From the NCBI RefSeq assembly GCF_018866325.1, contig NZ_CP076457.1, positions 310,001 through 374,000 of the forward strand: a DNA stretch of 64,000 nt. The letters are read 5' to 3'. Under the pieces are notes generated by a model. That model made no database searches, was not told the DNA's origin, and was given only the letters and a program-made list of their open reading frames with translations. Shown in pieces: positions 1 to 9,364 of this stretch (position 1 is its first letter; every line of letters begins with the position of its first letter). This stretch comes from Streptomyces sp. YPW6. Its GTDB lineage: Bacteria > Actinomycetota > Actinomycetes > Streptomycetales > Streptomycetaceae. The position numbers and the translations under genes are program-made.

Positions 1-70
1 TGTCGGTGACCTCGCGCTGGGTGTGACGGTGTGGCGGCAGTGCCCCGTGCACCGCGGCGATGCGGGTCAT
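1..70 (-). CDS. Type III polyketide synthase-like protein (5' end only)
   Basis: Only the first 23 codons are in the window; the gene runs leftward off the edge. The start is chosen because the complement reads AGGAGG, four bases, then ATG at 70. The visible peptide begins MTRIAAVHGALPPHRHTQRE, which resembles the N-terminus of Streptomyces type III polyketide synthases of the chalcone/alkylresorcinol kind. Such enzymes condense acyl-CoA starters with malonyl-CoA. Divergent pairing with a UbiA prenyltransferase would suit a prenylated or quinone-like product. No catalytic residue is visible, so the call rests on the N-terminal match and context. Confidence 0.55.
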   Translation of the reverse strand, partial: MTRIAAVHGALPPHRHTQREVTD

Positions 71-188
71 CCTGCCTCCTGCTTCGGTGGCGTCATGCCC
101 CCATCCTGCCCACAATGCCGGTCGAATCGCCGCAAAAGACCCGCCCTGTCGCCTCATTGACGGGGTGCCATCCCCTTACGATCGCCCG

Positions 189-1235
189 ATGGACGCCACG
201 GAGAGGATGAGCCCGGCGGGGCCCCTTCCGGCGGATTCCCTTCCGGCGGGTTCCCTTCCGGCGGGTTCCCTTCCGGCGGGTGCGGATCCGGCTGACGCGA
301 GTCCGACCGGTCAGGATCCGGCCGAAGCGGACTGGGCCGACCAGGATCCGACCGACGCGGATCCGACCGACCGGGATCCGGCCGAAGCGGATCCGGCCGA
401 CGACGGGCGCCGGGGCGGCCGGCTCGTGGGGCTCGCGCTCGCAGGCCACCCCGGTCCCGCGCTCGCGGTGACCGCGCTGGCCTGCGCCCTCTCCTTCGGC
501 TCCGGGCTCGGCGGCCCCCGCTCCGCCCTGGTCACGGCGGCCGTGCTGACCGGCCAGCTCTCGGTGGGCTGGTGCAACGACGCATACGACGCGCGACGTG
601 ACGCCCGGGCCGGACGCCGGGGGAAGCCGGCCTCCGACGGCACGGTCGGGACGGGTGCGGTGTGGACGGCGGCGGCGACCGCGCTCGCCGGGTGCGTACC
701 GCTCTCGCTGGCCTGCGGCACTCTCGCCGGTACGGTGCACCTCGCCGCGGTCGCGGCCGCCTGGCTCTACAACCTGAGGCTCAAGGCGACCGCTCTGTCC
801 TGGCTGCCGTACGTGGCCGGCTTCGCCGCCCTGCCCGCCGTCGTCGCCCTCGCCCTGCCCGGCGGGCCGGCACCCCGGTGGTGGACGGTGGCGGCCGGGG
901 CGCTGCTCGGATTCGCGGCGCACCTGGCCGACACGCTGCCGGACATCGCGGCGGACCGGGCTGCCGGGATCCGGGGTCTTCCGCACCGGCTGGGCGACCG
1001 GGGGACCCGGCTGCTGCTGCCGCTGCCGCTCCTCGCCGCGACGGCGGTACTGGCGCTCGGCCCCCCGGAGCCGCTGGACGCCGGGGGTGCGGCGGCGCTG
1101 GCCTGGGCCGGAGCAGCGGCCCTCACGGGCCCGGCACTCGGCCGCCGGTGGCGCAAGGCCGCCCTGGCCGCCGCGGTGGCCGTCGCGGCGGTGGATCTGG
1201 CACTGCTGCTGGTCCGGGGCGTTGCGGCGGGCTGA
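189..1235 (+). CDS. UbiA-family prenyltransferase with tandem-repeat N-terminus
   Basis: Integral membrane prenyltransferase of 348 aa. Both aspartate-rich motifs of the UbiA superfamily are present: NDAYD at residues 130-134 and DTLPDIAAD at 248-256, the Mg-diphosphate ligands. Hydrophobic alanine/leucine-rich segments fill residues 80-345. Family members attach a polyprenyl chain to an aromatic or similar acceptor; the acceptor cannot be read from sequence. The ATG at 189 is preferred to an in-frame one at 60, because 60 lies inside the divergent gene and the conserved region starts much later; no strong ribosome site precedes either. Residues 13-72 are twelve pentapeptide repeats that look like a low-complexity cytoplasmic tail. 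The divergent neighbour looks like a type III PKS, which hints at a small aromatic-polyketide/prenyl locus. Confidence 0.8.
   Translation: MDATERMSPAGPLPADSLPAGSLPAGSLPAGADPADASPTGQDPAEADWADQDPTDADPTDRDPAEADPADDGRRGGRLVGLALAGHPGPALAVTALACALSFGSGLGGPRSALVTAAVLTGQLSVGWCNDAYDARRDARAGRRGKPASDGTVGTGAVWTAAATALAGCVPLSLACGTLAGTVHLAAVAAAWLYNLRLKATALSWLPYVAGFAALPAVVALALPGGPAPRWWTVAAGALLGFAAHLADTLPDIAADRAAGIRGLPHRLGDRGTRLLLPLPLLAATAVLALGPPEPLDAGGAAALAWAGAAALTGPALGRRWRKAALAAAVAVAAVDLALLLVRGVAAG
225..404 (+). repeat. 15-bp minisatellite, 12 units, inside the UbiA gene
   Basis: Four units of CTTCCGGCGGGTTCC (225-284, one base changes) encode LPAGS-type pentapeptides. They run directly into eight units based on GATCCGRCCGANGCG (285-404) encoding DPTDA, DPAEA, DPTDR and similar. 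The period is exactly 15 bp, so copy-number change keeps the frame. Confidence 0.9.
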
Positions 1236-1307
1236 GCAGGACCGCCCGGCATCCTCCTGACGCAGCGTCACATAGCACCCCAGGATGACATGACCATGCG
1301 AACACCG

Positions 1308-1336
1308 TTGACAAATTCGAAACAGCGCAGAAATCT
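1308..1336 (+). promoter_or_regulatory. Candidate promoter of the GH87 gene
   Basis: TTGACA at 1308-1313 is followed after 17 bases by AAATCT at 1331-1336. The -35 is a perfect match, the -10 is poor. The whole 1236-1398 intergenic stretch is unusually A+T-rich for this window, as expected for a regulated promoter. No terminator hairpin for the UbiA gene was seen. Confidence 0.3.
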
Positions 1337-1398
1337 GTGAACCTCTGGCCGCAAAAGATTGACTTGTGGACTCAAATATTGTGGAAGCAGAGGACATC

Positions 1399-4350
1399 AT
1401 GAGATGGAAGCGACTCACCGGACGGACGGTCGCCGGGCTGCTGACAGCCGGGCTGATCTCCGCCGGGCTCCTGCCCGTCACCGCGAGCGCGGCTGAGGCC
1501 ACGGACCTCGCACGGGGCAAGACCGTCACCGCCAGCGGATCGCACGGCCTGTACCCGGCGGCGAACGCCAACGACGGGCGGATCGACAGCTACTGGGAGT
1601 CCAACGGGCTCCCCGCCGACCTCACGGTGAAGCTCGGCGCGGACGCGGACCTGCAGTCCGTGGTGGTCAAGCTCAACCCCGACCCGATCTGGGCGAGGCG
1701 GACACAGGACATCCAGGTGCTCGGCCGGACGCAGGACGGAACCACGTTCTCATCGCTGCGGGCCCGCGCCGGCTATGTGTTCAACCCCGCCACCAACCAG
1801 AACACCGTGACCATCCCGGTGGACGGCCGGGTCGCCGACCTCCAGCTGAAGTTCTTCGCCAACACCGAGGCGCCCGGCGCGCAGATCGCCGAGATCCAGG
1901 TGCTCGGAACGGCCGCGCCCAACCCGGACCTGACGGTGAGCGCGCTGTCCTGGAGCCCCTCGTCACCGTCCGAGACGGACGACATCACCGTCGAGGGCAC
2001 CGTCCGCAACACCGGCTCGGCCGCCTCCCCCGCGACCACCGTCGACGTGAGTCTGGGCGGCGTGGTCGTGGGCAGCGCGCCGGTGGGCCCGCTGGCGGCG
2101 GGAGCGTCCGCCCCGGTCTCGGTGGAGGCCGGCCGGCGGCCGCAGGGGTCGTACACCGTCTCGGCCCTGGTGGACCCCACCGACACGGTCGTCGAGTCGG
2201 ACGACACCAACAACAGCCGGACCACCGCCTCCCCGCTGGTGGTCGGCCAGAGCCCCGGCCCCGACCTGGAGGTCCGCTCCATCTCCTCCGACCCGGCCAG
2301 CCCGGCCGTCGGCGCGACGGTCACCTTCACCGTCGCGGTGCACAACCGCGGCACCAGCGCGGTGGGCGCGGGCACGGTCACCCGGCTGACCGTCGGTTCC
2401 ACCACGCTCAACGGCACCGCCCCGGCCATCGCCGCGGGCGCGACCGCGAACGTCACCCTCGGCGGCAGCTGGAAGGCGACGAACGGCGGCGCGACCCTGA
2501 CCGCCACCGCCGACGCCACGAACCTGGTCGCGGAGACCAGCGAGACCAACAACACCTTCGCCCGGTCCATCGTGGTCGGACGCGGCGCGGCCGTCCCGTA
2601 CACCGAGCTGGAGGCGGAGAAGGCCGACTACCGGGGCACGCTCCTGCGGTCCGACGCCGAGCGCACCTTCGGCCACACGAACTTCGCCACCGAGTCCTCC
2701 GGCCGCGCGTCGGTGCGGCTCAACTCCACGGGTGAGTACGTGGAGTTCACCTCGACCGCCCCGGCGAACTCGATCGTCGTCCGCAACTCCATCCCGGACG
2801 CGCCCGGCGGCGGCGGCCGCGAGGCGACCATCAGCCTGTACGCCGACGGCGCGTTCGTCCGCAAGCTCGACCTCTCCTCGAAGCACAGCTGGCTGTACGG
2901 GAACACCGACAGCCCCGAGGGGCTCACCAACACACCGGGCGGCGACGCGCGACGGCTGTTCGACGAGTCCCACGCCCTGCTCACCGAGACCTACCCGGCG
3001 GGAACGAAGTTCCGTCTCCAGCGGGACGCGAGCGACGACGCCGCTTTCTACATCATCGACCTGATCGACCTGGAGCAGGTCGCGGCGCCCTCCTCGCAGC
3101 CGTCCGGCTGCGTCTCCATCACTACGTACGGCGCGGTGGCGAACGACGGGATCGACGACACGACGGCCATCCAGCGCGCGGTGACGGCCAACCAGAACGG
3201 CGAGATCGACTGCGTATGGATCCCGGCCGGCCAGTGGCGCCAGGAGCAGAAGATCCTCACCGACGACCCGCTCGACCGGGGCCAGTGGAACCAGGTCGGC
3301 ATCCGGGACGTCACGATCCGGGGCGCGGGCATGTGGCACTCCCAGCTCTACACCCTGACCCCGCCGCACGAGGCGGGCGGCATCAACCACCCGCACGAGG
3401 GCAACTTCGGCTTCGACATCGACGAGAACACGCACATCTCCGACATCGCCATCTTCGGCTCGGGCACGATCCGCGGCGGTGACGGCAACCACGAGGGCGG
3501 CGTCGCGCTCAACGGCCGGTTCGGCAAGGACACGAAGATCAGCAACGTCTGGATCGAGCACGCCAACGTGGGCGTCTGGGCCGGCCGCGACTTCGACAAC
3601 ATCCAGGAGCTGTGGAACCCGGGCGACGGCGTCGAGTTCACCGGTATGCGGATCCGCAACACGTACGCGGACGGCATCAACTTCGCCAACGGCACCCGGA
3701 ACTCCACGGTCTACAACTCGTCGTTCCGCAACACCGGCGACGACGCTCTCGCCGTCTGGTCCAGCAAGTACGTCAAGGACCAGTCCGTCGACATCGGCCA
3801 CGACAACAGCTTCCGCAACAACACCATCCAGCTCCCGTGGCGCGCCAACGGCATCGCGATCTACGGCGGGTACGACAACAGGATCGAGAACAACCTGATC
3901 TCCGACACCATGAACTACCCGGGCATCATGCTGGCGACCGACCACGACCCGCTGCCCTTCTCCGGGCAGACGCTGATCGCCAACAACGGCCTGCACCGCA
4001 CCGGCGGAGCCTTCTGGAACGAGGACCAGGAGTTCGGCGCGATCACCCTCTTCCCGCAGAACCTGCCGATCCCCGGGGTCACGATCCGCGACACGGACAT
4101 CGTCGACTCCACCTACGACGGCATCCAGTTCAAGACGGGCGGCGGCCTGATGCCGGACGTGAAGATCCAGAACGTGCGGATCGACCAGTCCAACCACGGC
4201 TCCGGCATCCTCGCGATGGGCGGCGCGCGCGGCAACGCGACGCTCACCGACGTGACGGTCACCGACTCGCGCGACGGCCACGTGCTGATCGAGCCGGGTT
4301 CGCAGTTCACCATCTCCGGCACCCCGAACGGCGCCCGCGCCAAACGCTGA
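1399..4350 (+). CDS. Secreted multidomain GH87-type alpha-1,3-glucanase
   Basis: Secreted protein of 983 aa predicted to cleave alpha-1,3-glucan (mutan/nigeran-like fungal wall polymer). Order: Sec signal peptide (about 1-32, ending ASA), discoidin-like domain (about 33-170), two CARDB domains (about 178-280 and 290-390), a CBM6/35-like sugar-binding domain (about 400-565), and a right-handed beta-helix catalytic domain to the end. The GH87 catalytic aspartates are recognisable: D758 in YADGIN and D781-D782 in TGDDA. The spacing (23 residues) equals that reported for the Paenibacillus AglFH1 triad (D1067, D1090, D1091). ATG at 1399 is chosen because the signal peptide begins there and AGAGGA precedes it; an in-frame ATG at 1366 would add 11 residues. 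It could instead be called a pectate-lyase-fold protein, but domain order and triad favour GH87. Confidence 0.82.
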   Translation: MRWKRLTGRTVAGLLTAGLISAGLLPVTASAAEATDLARGKTVTASGSHGLYPAANANDGRIDSYWESNGLPADLTVKLGADADLQSVVVKLNPDPIWARRTQDIQVLGRTQDGTTFSSLRARAGYVFNPATNQNTVTIPVDGRVADLQLKFFANTEAPGAQIAEIQVLGTAAPNPDLTVSALSWSPSSPSETDDITVEGTVRNTGSAASPATTVDVSLGGVVVGSAPVGPLAAGASAPVSVEAGRRPQGSYTVSALVDPTDTVVESDDTNNSRTTASPLVVGQSPGPDLEVRSISSDPASPAVGATVTFTVAVHNRGTSAVGAGTVTRLTVGSTTLNGTAPAIAAGATANVTLGGSWKATNGGATLTATADATNLVAETSETNNTFARSIVVGRGAAVPYTELEAEKADYRGTLLRSDAERTFGHTNFATESSGRASVRLNSTGEYVEFTSTAPANSIVVRNSIPDAPGGGGREATISLYADGAFVRKLDLSSKHSWLYGNTDSPEGLTNTPGGDARRLFDESHALLTETYPAGTKFRLQRDASDDAAFYIIDLIDLEQVAAPSSQPSGCVSITTYGAVANDGIDDTTAIQRAVTANQNGEIDCVWIPAGQWRQEQKILTDDPLDRGQWNQVGIRDVTIRGAGMWHSQLYTLTPPHEAGGINHPHEGNFGFDIDENTHISDIAIFGSGTIRGGDGNHEGGVALNGRFGKDTKISNVWIEHANVGVWAGRDFDNIQELWNPGDGVEFTGMRIRNTYADGINFANGTRNSTVYNSSFRNTGDDALAVWSSKYVKDQSVDIGHDNSFRNNTIQLPWRANGIAIYGGYDNRIENNLISDTMNYPGIMLATDHDPLPFSGQTLIANNGLHRTGGAFWNEDQEFGAITLFPQNLPIPGVTIRDTDIVDSTYDGIQFKTGGGLMPDVKIQNVRIDQSNHGSGILAMGGARGNATLTDVTVTDSRDGHVLIEPGSQFTISGTPNGARAKR

Positions 4351-4365
4351 TCGCACGGAACGGGT

Positions 4366-4397
4366 CCCGGGCCGGCGGAGAAGTCCGCCGGCCCGGG
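4366..4397. terminator. Hairpin terminator after the GH87 gene
   Basis: Perfect 14-bp inverted repeat (CCCGGGCCGGCGGA / loop GAAG / complement), 15 bases past the stop codon, without a T-run, as usual in Streptomyces. Confidence 0.8.
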
Positions 4398-4472
4398 TAC
4401 AGCCCTTTCCCGCACGGATCTGATGCCGTCACGACTCTGGGAAGTACACGGACCCGGAGCTACCCTCCGCGC

Positions 4473-5552
4473 ATGATTCCCACGGTTGTCTGGGGTACCG
4501 GCAACGTCGGCCGCGCGGCGATCCGCGCCGTCGACGCCCATCCGGCACTGGCACTCGCCGCCGTCCTCGTGCACGATCCCGCCAAGGCCGGCCGCGACGC
4601 GGGCGAACTCGGCGGCCTCGGACGCACGCTCGGGGTCGCGGCCACCGAGGACATCGCCGCCGTTCTGGCCGCCCGCCCCCGCGCGGTGGTCTACGCGGCG
4701 TCCGGCGACATCCGTCCCGATGACGCGCTGGCCGACATCGGCCGGGCGGTCCGGGCCGGCGCGGTGGTCGTGACGCCCTCCCTCTATCCGCTCTACGACC
4801 AGCGCAACGCCCCGCCCGAGCTGCGGGAGCCGGTCCTGGCCGCCGTCGCCGAGGGGGGCGGCTCCCTCTTCGTCTCCGGTGTCGACCCCGGCTGGGGCAA
4901 CGACGTCCTGCCGCTCCTGATCAGCGGCCTCGGGACCGAGGTGGACGTCATCCGCTGCCAGGAGATCTTCGACTACTCCACGTACGAGCAGGAGGACGCG
5001 GTACGGCATCTGATCGGGATGGGCCACCCGATGGACTACCAGCCGCTGATGCTGGCGGAGGGCGTTCCGACGATGGTGTGGGGCGGCCAGATCCGGCTGA
5101 TGGCACGGGCCCTGGGCGTCGAACTGGACGAGATCCGCGAGACCCTGGACCGCCGGGCGCTGGAGGCGGCGGTGACCACGCGCACGATGGGCGCGTTCGC
5201 GGCGGGCACCCAGGGCGCGGTCCGCTTCGAGGTCCAGGGCGTCGTGGCCGGCGAGCCCCGGCTCGTCATCGAGCACGTCACCCGGATCCACGCCTCGTGC
5301 GCGCCGGACTGGCCGTCCCCGCCCGACGGGGTGGGCGCACACCGCGTGGTGATCGAGGGGCGGCCCCGGATCGAGGTGACGGTCGAGGCCTCCGACGAGG
5401 GCGAGAACCGGTCGGCGGGCGGGAACGCCACCGCGGTCGGACGGCTCGTCTCGGCGATCGACTTGCTGGTGGACGCGGAGCCGGGGCTGTACGACGCACT
5501 CGATGTCCCGCTGCGGCCTGCGGTGGGCAGGCTGGGAAGGAGACCGGCATGA
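4473..5552 (+). CDS. DapB-like NAD(P)-dependent dehydrogenase
   Basis: 359-aa oxidoreductase. The Rossmann motif GTGNVGRAA lies at about residues 7-15, followed by a dihydrodipicolinate-reductase-like N-terminal domain. The long C-terminal domain resembles the diaminopentanoate-dehydrogenase/DapB-related family rather than true lysine-pathway DapB (about 250 aa). The reaction cannot be stated; family members act on small amino or keto acids. The stop codon overlaps the start of the next gene (ATGA), so the AhpD/CMD-like protein is translationally coupled and probably works with it. Confidence 0.7.
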   Translation: MIPTVVWGTGNVGRAAIRAVDAHPALALAAVLVHDPAKAGRDAGELGGLGRTLGVAATEDIAAVLAARPRAVVYAASGDIRPDDALADIGRAVRAGAVVVTPSLYPLYDQRNAPPELREPVLAAVAEGGGSLFVSGVDPGWGNDVLPLLISGLGTEVDVIRCQEIFDYSTYEQEDAVRHLIGMGHPMDYQPLMLAEGVPTMVWGGQIRLMARALGVELDEIRETLDRRALEAAVTTRTMGAFAAGTQGAVRFEVQGVVAGEPRLVIEHVTRIHASCAPDWPSPPDGVGAHRVVIEGRPRIEVTVEASDEGENRSAGGNATAVGRLVSAIDLLVDAEPGLYDALDVPLRPAVGRLGRRPA

Positions 5553-6028
5553 TCATCGATGTTCCGGAGGGCCAGGAGCCCATCGGTTACGTGTGGGGGG
5601 AGATGGTCCCCGGCATCGGCGCGGCCGCCGCCGCGTTCTCGATGTCCGTCTACGAGCACACGACTCTGGGGCTGCGCGAGTTCGAGGCGGCCCGGCTGCG
5701 GGTGGCGCAGATCAACGGGTGCCTGTTCTGTCTGGACTGGCGGACCGAGCGGGACGGGACGAAGGTCGAGGAGGAGTTCGCGGCCGCGGTGACCGAGTGG
5801 CGTACGACCGGGGCCTTCGACGAGCGGACCCGGCTCGCGGCGGAGTACGCCGAGCGGTACACGCTCGACCATCACGGCCTGGACGACGCCTTCTGGCAGC
5901 GGATGACCGCGCACTACAGCCAGAGGGAGATCGTGGAGCTGACGATGAGCATCGGCTCGTGGCTGGCGTTCGGGCGGCTCAACCATGTGCTGGGCATCGA
6001 CGCGGTGTGCGTTCTGCCCGGTCACTGA
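5549..6028 (+). CDS. AhpD/carboxymuconolactone-decarboxylase-like protein
   Basis: 159-aa helical protein of the CMD/AhpD superfamily. It carries the redox pair C58-x-x-C61 (NGCLFC), the AhpD-type thiol motif, so peroxidase/disulphide reductase or decarboxylase-type chemistry is possible. GGAAGGAGA precedes the ATG, which overlaps the upstream TGA as ATGA. Its partner is the DapB-like dehydrogenase. The facing gene is a cholesterol oxidase, a peroxide producer, so a protective role is imaginable but is only inference. Confidence 0.75.
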   Translation: MIIDVPEGQEPIGYVWGEMVPGIGAAAAAFSMSVYEHTTLGLREFEAARLRVAQINGCLFCLDWRTERDGTKVEEEFAAAVTEWRTTGAFDERTRLAAEYAERYTLDHHGLDDAFWQRMTAHYSQREIVELTMSIGSWLAFGRLNHVLGIDAVCVLPGH

Positions 6029-6100
6029 CGGAGTCCGGGGCCGCCGGGTTGGCACTCCCGGCCCCGGGCTCTTCGCGGGCTCCCGACGGCGACGGCTCGC

Positions 6101-7780
<1,680 letters not shown>

Positions 7781-7852
7781 CTACTGCCGTTCGCGTGGTA
7801 AGTCACGGGAAACTTGGGGGTAACTTCCCGGCGACACCCCCCGTACGACACA

Positions 7853-7882
7853 GGAGCCCCGGACCGTGCGGTCCGGGGCTCC
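7853..7882. terminator. Hairpin terminator after the LysM hydrolase gene
   Basis: Perfect 13-bp stem (GGAGCCCCGGACC / GTGC / complement), 22 bases beyond the stop codon of the leftward gene at 7904. The rest of 7745-7903 should hold the cholesterol oxidase promoter, in which I recognise no consensus. Confidence 0.8.
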
Positions 7883-7903
7883 ATGTGCTGCTCGGTCGCG
7901 CGA

Positions 7904-8719
7904 TCAGTAGGCGCCGAAGACGTTGTCGATCGAGCCGTAGCGGTCCGCGGCGTAGTTGCACGCGGCGGTGATGTTGGCGACCGGGTCGTAGCTGTCGGTC
8001 GAGGTGCCGGGCACGTGGTAGGCCTGGAAGGTCGGGTCGATGACCTGGAGCAGACCCTTGGACGGAGTGCCCTTGGCCGCGTTGGAGTCCCAGTTGTTGA
8101 TGGCGGCCGGGTTGCCGGAGGACTCGCGCATGATGTTGCGGTGGATGCCCTCGTAGGTGCCGGGGATGCCGTGCTCGGCCATGACCGCCAGCGACTCCCG
8201 GATCCAGCCGTCGAGGTCGTTCGTGTACGTGACGGCCTTCTGCTCGGCGGCCTGCGCGACGGGGGCGGCGTTGATGCGCTCGGAACGGTCGGCGCGGTCC
8301 GTCGAAGTACCGCGCTCGGCGGACGGGGAAGCCTTGGCCGCCTTGTCGTCCGACGAGGCGGCGATGACCAGCTTGATGCCCGGGTGAATGAGGTCGGGAT
8401 TCGATCCGACGATCTTCCGGTTGCCTTCGTACAGCTTCTTCCAGCCGCCACTGACGGAATACTCGCGGGCGATCTTGGAAAGGGTCTCACCCGCCACCAC
8501 GGAATGCTTGGCGGGGGCGGCCTTCGCAACGGAATTCACCGGTGCGGCCACCGCGGCGGGAGCCACGGCCTGCGGCGCGGCGGCAGCGGCGGGAGCAGCG
8601 AACGCGCTGGTGGCGCCGATCACCGGAAGGGCGAGAACGGCCCCTCCGGCGGTCACGGCGGCGAGGGTGCGGCCGAGCGAGGTGGACGGGGAACGGCGGT
8701 GCTTACCCTGTGCGGGCAT
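7904..8719 (-). CDS. Secreted LysM plus lysozyme-fold (transglycosylase) cell-wall hydrolase
   Basis: 271-aa secreted protein. A long alanine-rich signal peptide ends around residue 42. A LysM peptidoglycan-binding domain spans about 72-119 (HSVVAGETLSKIAREYSV...). A charged Ser/Asp linker leads to a C-terminal lytic-transglycosylase/lysozyme-like fold from about 165, with the expected glutamate in RNIMRESSGNP. The family includes resuscitation-promoting-factor-like and SLT-like enzymes that trim peptidoglycan during growth or germination. A c-di-AMP riboswitch lies in its leader (8738-8915), so expression should fall when c-di-AMP is high, as in other Streptomyces wall-hydrolase genes. Confidence 0.88.
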   Translation of the reverse strand: MPAQGKHRRSPSTSLGRTLAAVTAGGAVLALPVIGATSAFAAPAAAAAPQAVAPAAVAAPVNSVAKAAPAKHSVVAGETLSKIAREYSVSGGWKKLYEGNRKIVGSNPDLIHPGIKLVIAASSDDKAAKASPSAERGTSTDRADRSERINAAPVAQAAEQKAVTYTNDLDGWIRESLAVMAEHGIPGTYEGIHRNIMRESSGNPAAINNWDSNAAKGTPSKGLLQVIDPTFQAYHVPGTSTDSYDPVANITAACNYAADRYGSIDNVFGAY

Positions 8720-8737
8720 GGGGGATTTCCTCTCCGG

Positions 8738-8915
8738 CGCCTGCGAGGTGAGCTGTCGGGTTCAGACGGGAGATGTCTGGCCGCATCGATGTGCGACTTC
8801 ACCCCAAGCCGTTCCGGTTACGGATCGGCGACTTACCTGGGTCCCCCGCTCCTGCCGTACGTGAGTGGGTTTCGGATTCCCGGACGGCGGCAGGATTCGG
8901 CGTTCCATCCGGATT
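8738..8915 (-). promoter_or_regulatory. ydaO/yuaA c-di-AMP riboswitch
   Basis: On the minus strand the leader shows the conserved segments of the class in order: CGCCGAATCC at 8902-8893, the AGCGGGGGACCCAGGTAA block, GGCTTGGGGTGAAGTCGC near 8810-8793, then CATCTCCCGTCTGAACCCGACAGCT ahead of the start codon (quoted in parts: CATCTCCC, GAACCCGACAGCT). The element sits directly between promoter and LysM hydrolase gene, its usual Streptomyces location. By family knowledge, c-di-AMP binding turns expression off. Confidence 0.9.
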
Positions 8916-8922
8916 GACGGTG

Positions 8923-8952
8923 ACCGTAGGCGAGAAACACCGGACGGAACAA
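8923..8952 (-). promoter_or_regulatory. Candidate promoter of the riboswitch RNA
   Basis: On the minus strand TTGTTC (8952-8947) is separated by 18 bases from TACGGT (8928-8923). This would start transcription close to 8916, just where the conserved riboswitch begins. Confidence 0.4.
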
Positions 8953-9293
8953 GCCCCGCATTCCGGATTCCCTTTTCCCCGCATGATCGAATAGCGGAAT
9001 TCCCGCATCGGGCCGCGCCGTCGCGGCGTCAACTTTCTTCGCACAGAAGGGAACCGATGCGTCCACTTCGGCGTCCGCCCCCGCGGACGTGACGCTCACC
9101 ACTCCCTCGCGCCGATGGCGAAATCGAGACTGAGCAAAAGTCTCAGAATCCCCGATAAGCCCTTTATGGACCAGGAGACGTATAGAGGTCAAAACGGTCA
9201 TAGCGGGATAATGAATCGGGTTAATCGGGCACCCTGGCCGGGGGTGACCGAAGGGCTCGCGCGGCGATCGCTTACGGTGTGGGGTGGAGACTA
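8953..9293. other. Intergenic region between the riboswitch and fprA
   Basis: No credible gene. It is richer in A+T than its surroundings. A small hairpin, GAGACT / 7 bases / AGTCTC, lies at 9126-9144. The part near 9190-9240 should contain fprA promoter sequence, but I find no clear -35/-10 pair. Confidence 0.5.
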
Positions 9294-9309
9294 GTAAGCC
9301 AAGCCTTAC
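9294..9309. promoter_or_regulatory. Inverted repeat upstream of fprA, iron-box-like
   Basis: GTAAG-CCAAGC-CTTAC is a perfect 5-bp inverted repeat 55 bases before the ATG. It matches the DtxR/DmdR iron-box consensus (TTAGGTTAGGCTAACCTAA) at only about 11-12 of 19 positions, so iron control is a suggestion only. Confidence 0.3.
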
Positions 9310-9364
9310 CTCCGACGTACGCTGTACCTGCCCGCGTTCGCCCGCCCCGAAGGATCACCACGCC

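Noticed and set aside
225-404. Could the 15-bp array be a CRISPR or attachment-site repeat
   Set aside because: Units are contiguous without spacers and stay in the reading frame.
93-1571. Long leftward open frame opposite the UbiA gene
   Set aside because: Arginine/glycine-rich antisense shadow of a GC-rich gene with no domain, and it overlaps the repeat array and the UbiA motifs.
1963-4356. 797-codon leftward frame opposite the GH87 gene
   Set aside because: Low-complexity Val/Arg/Asp antisense translation; the sense frame has a complete multidomain enzyme.
8833-9201. 122-codon leftward frame upstream of the LysM gene
   Set aside because: It overlaps most of the riboswitch conserved core, shows no recognisable protein and has no ribosome site.
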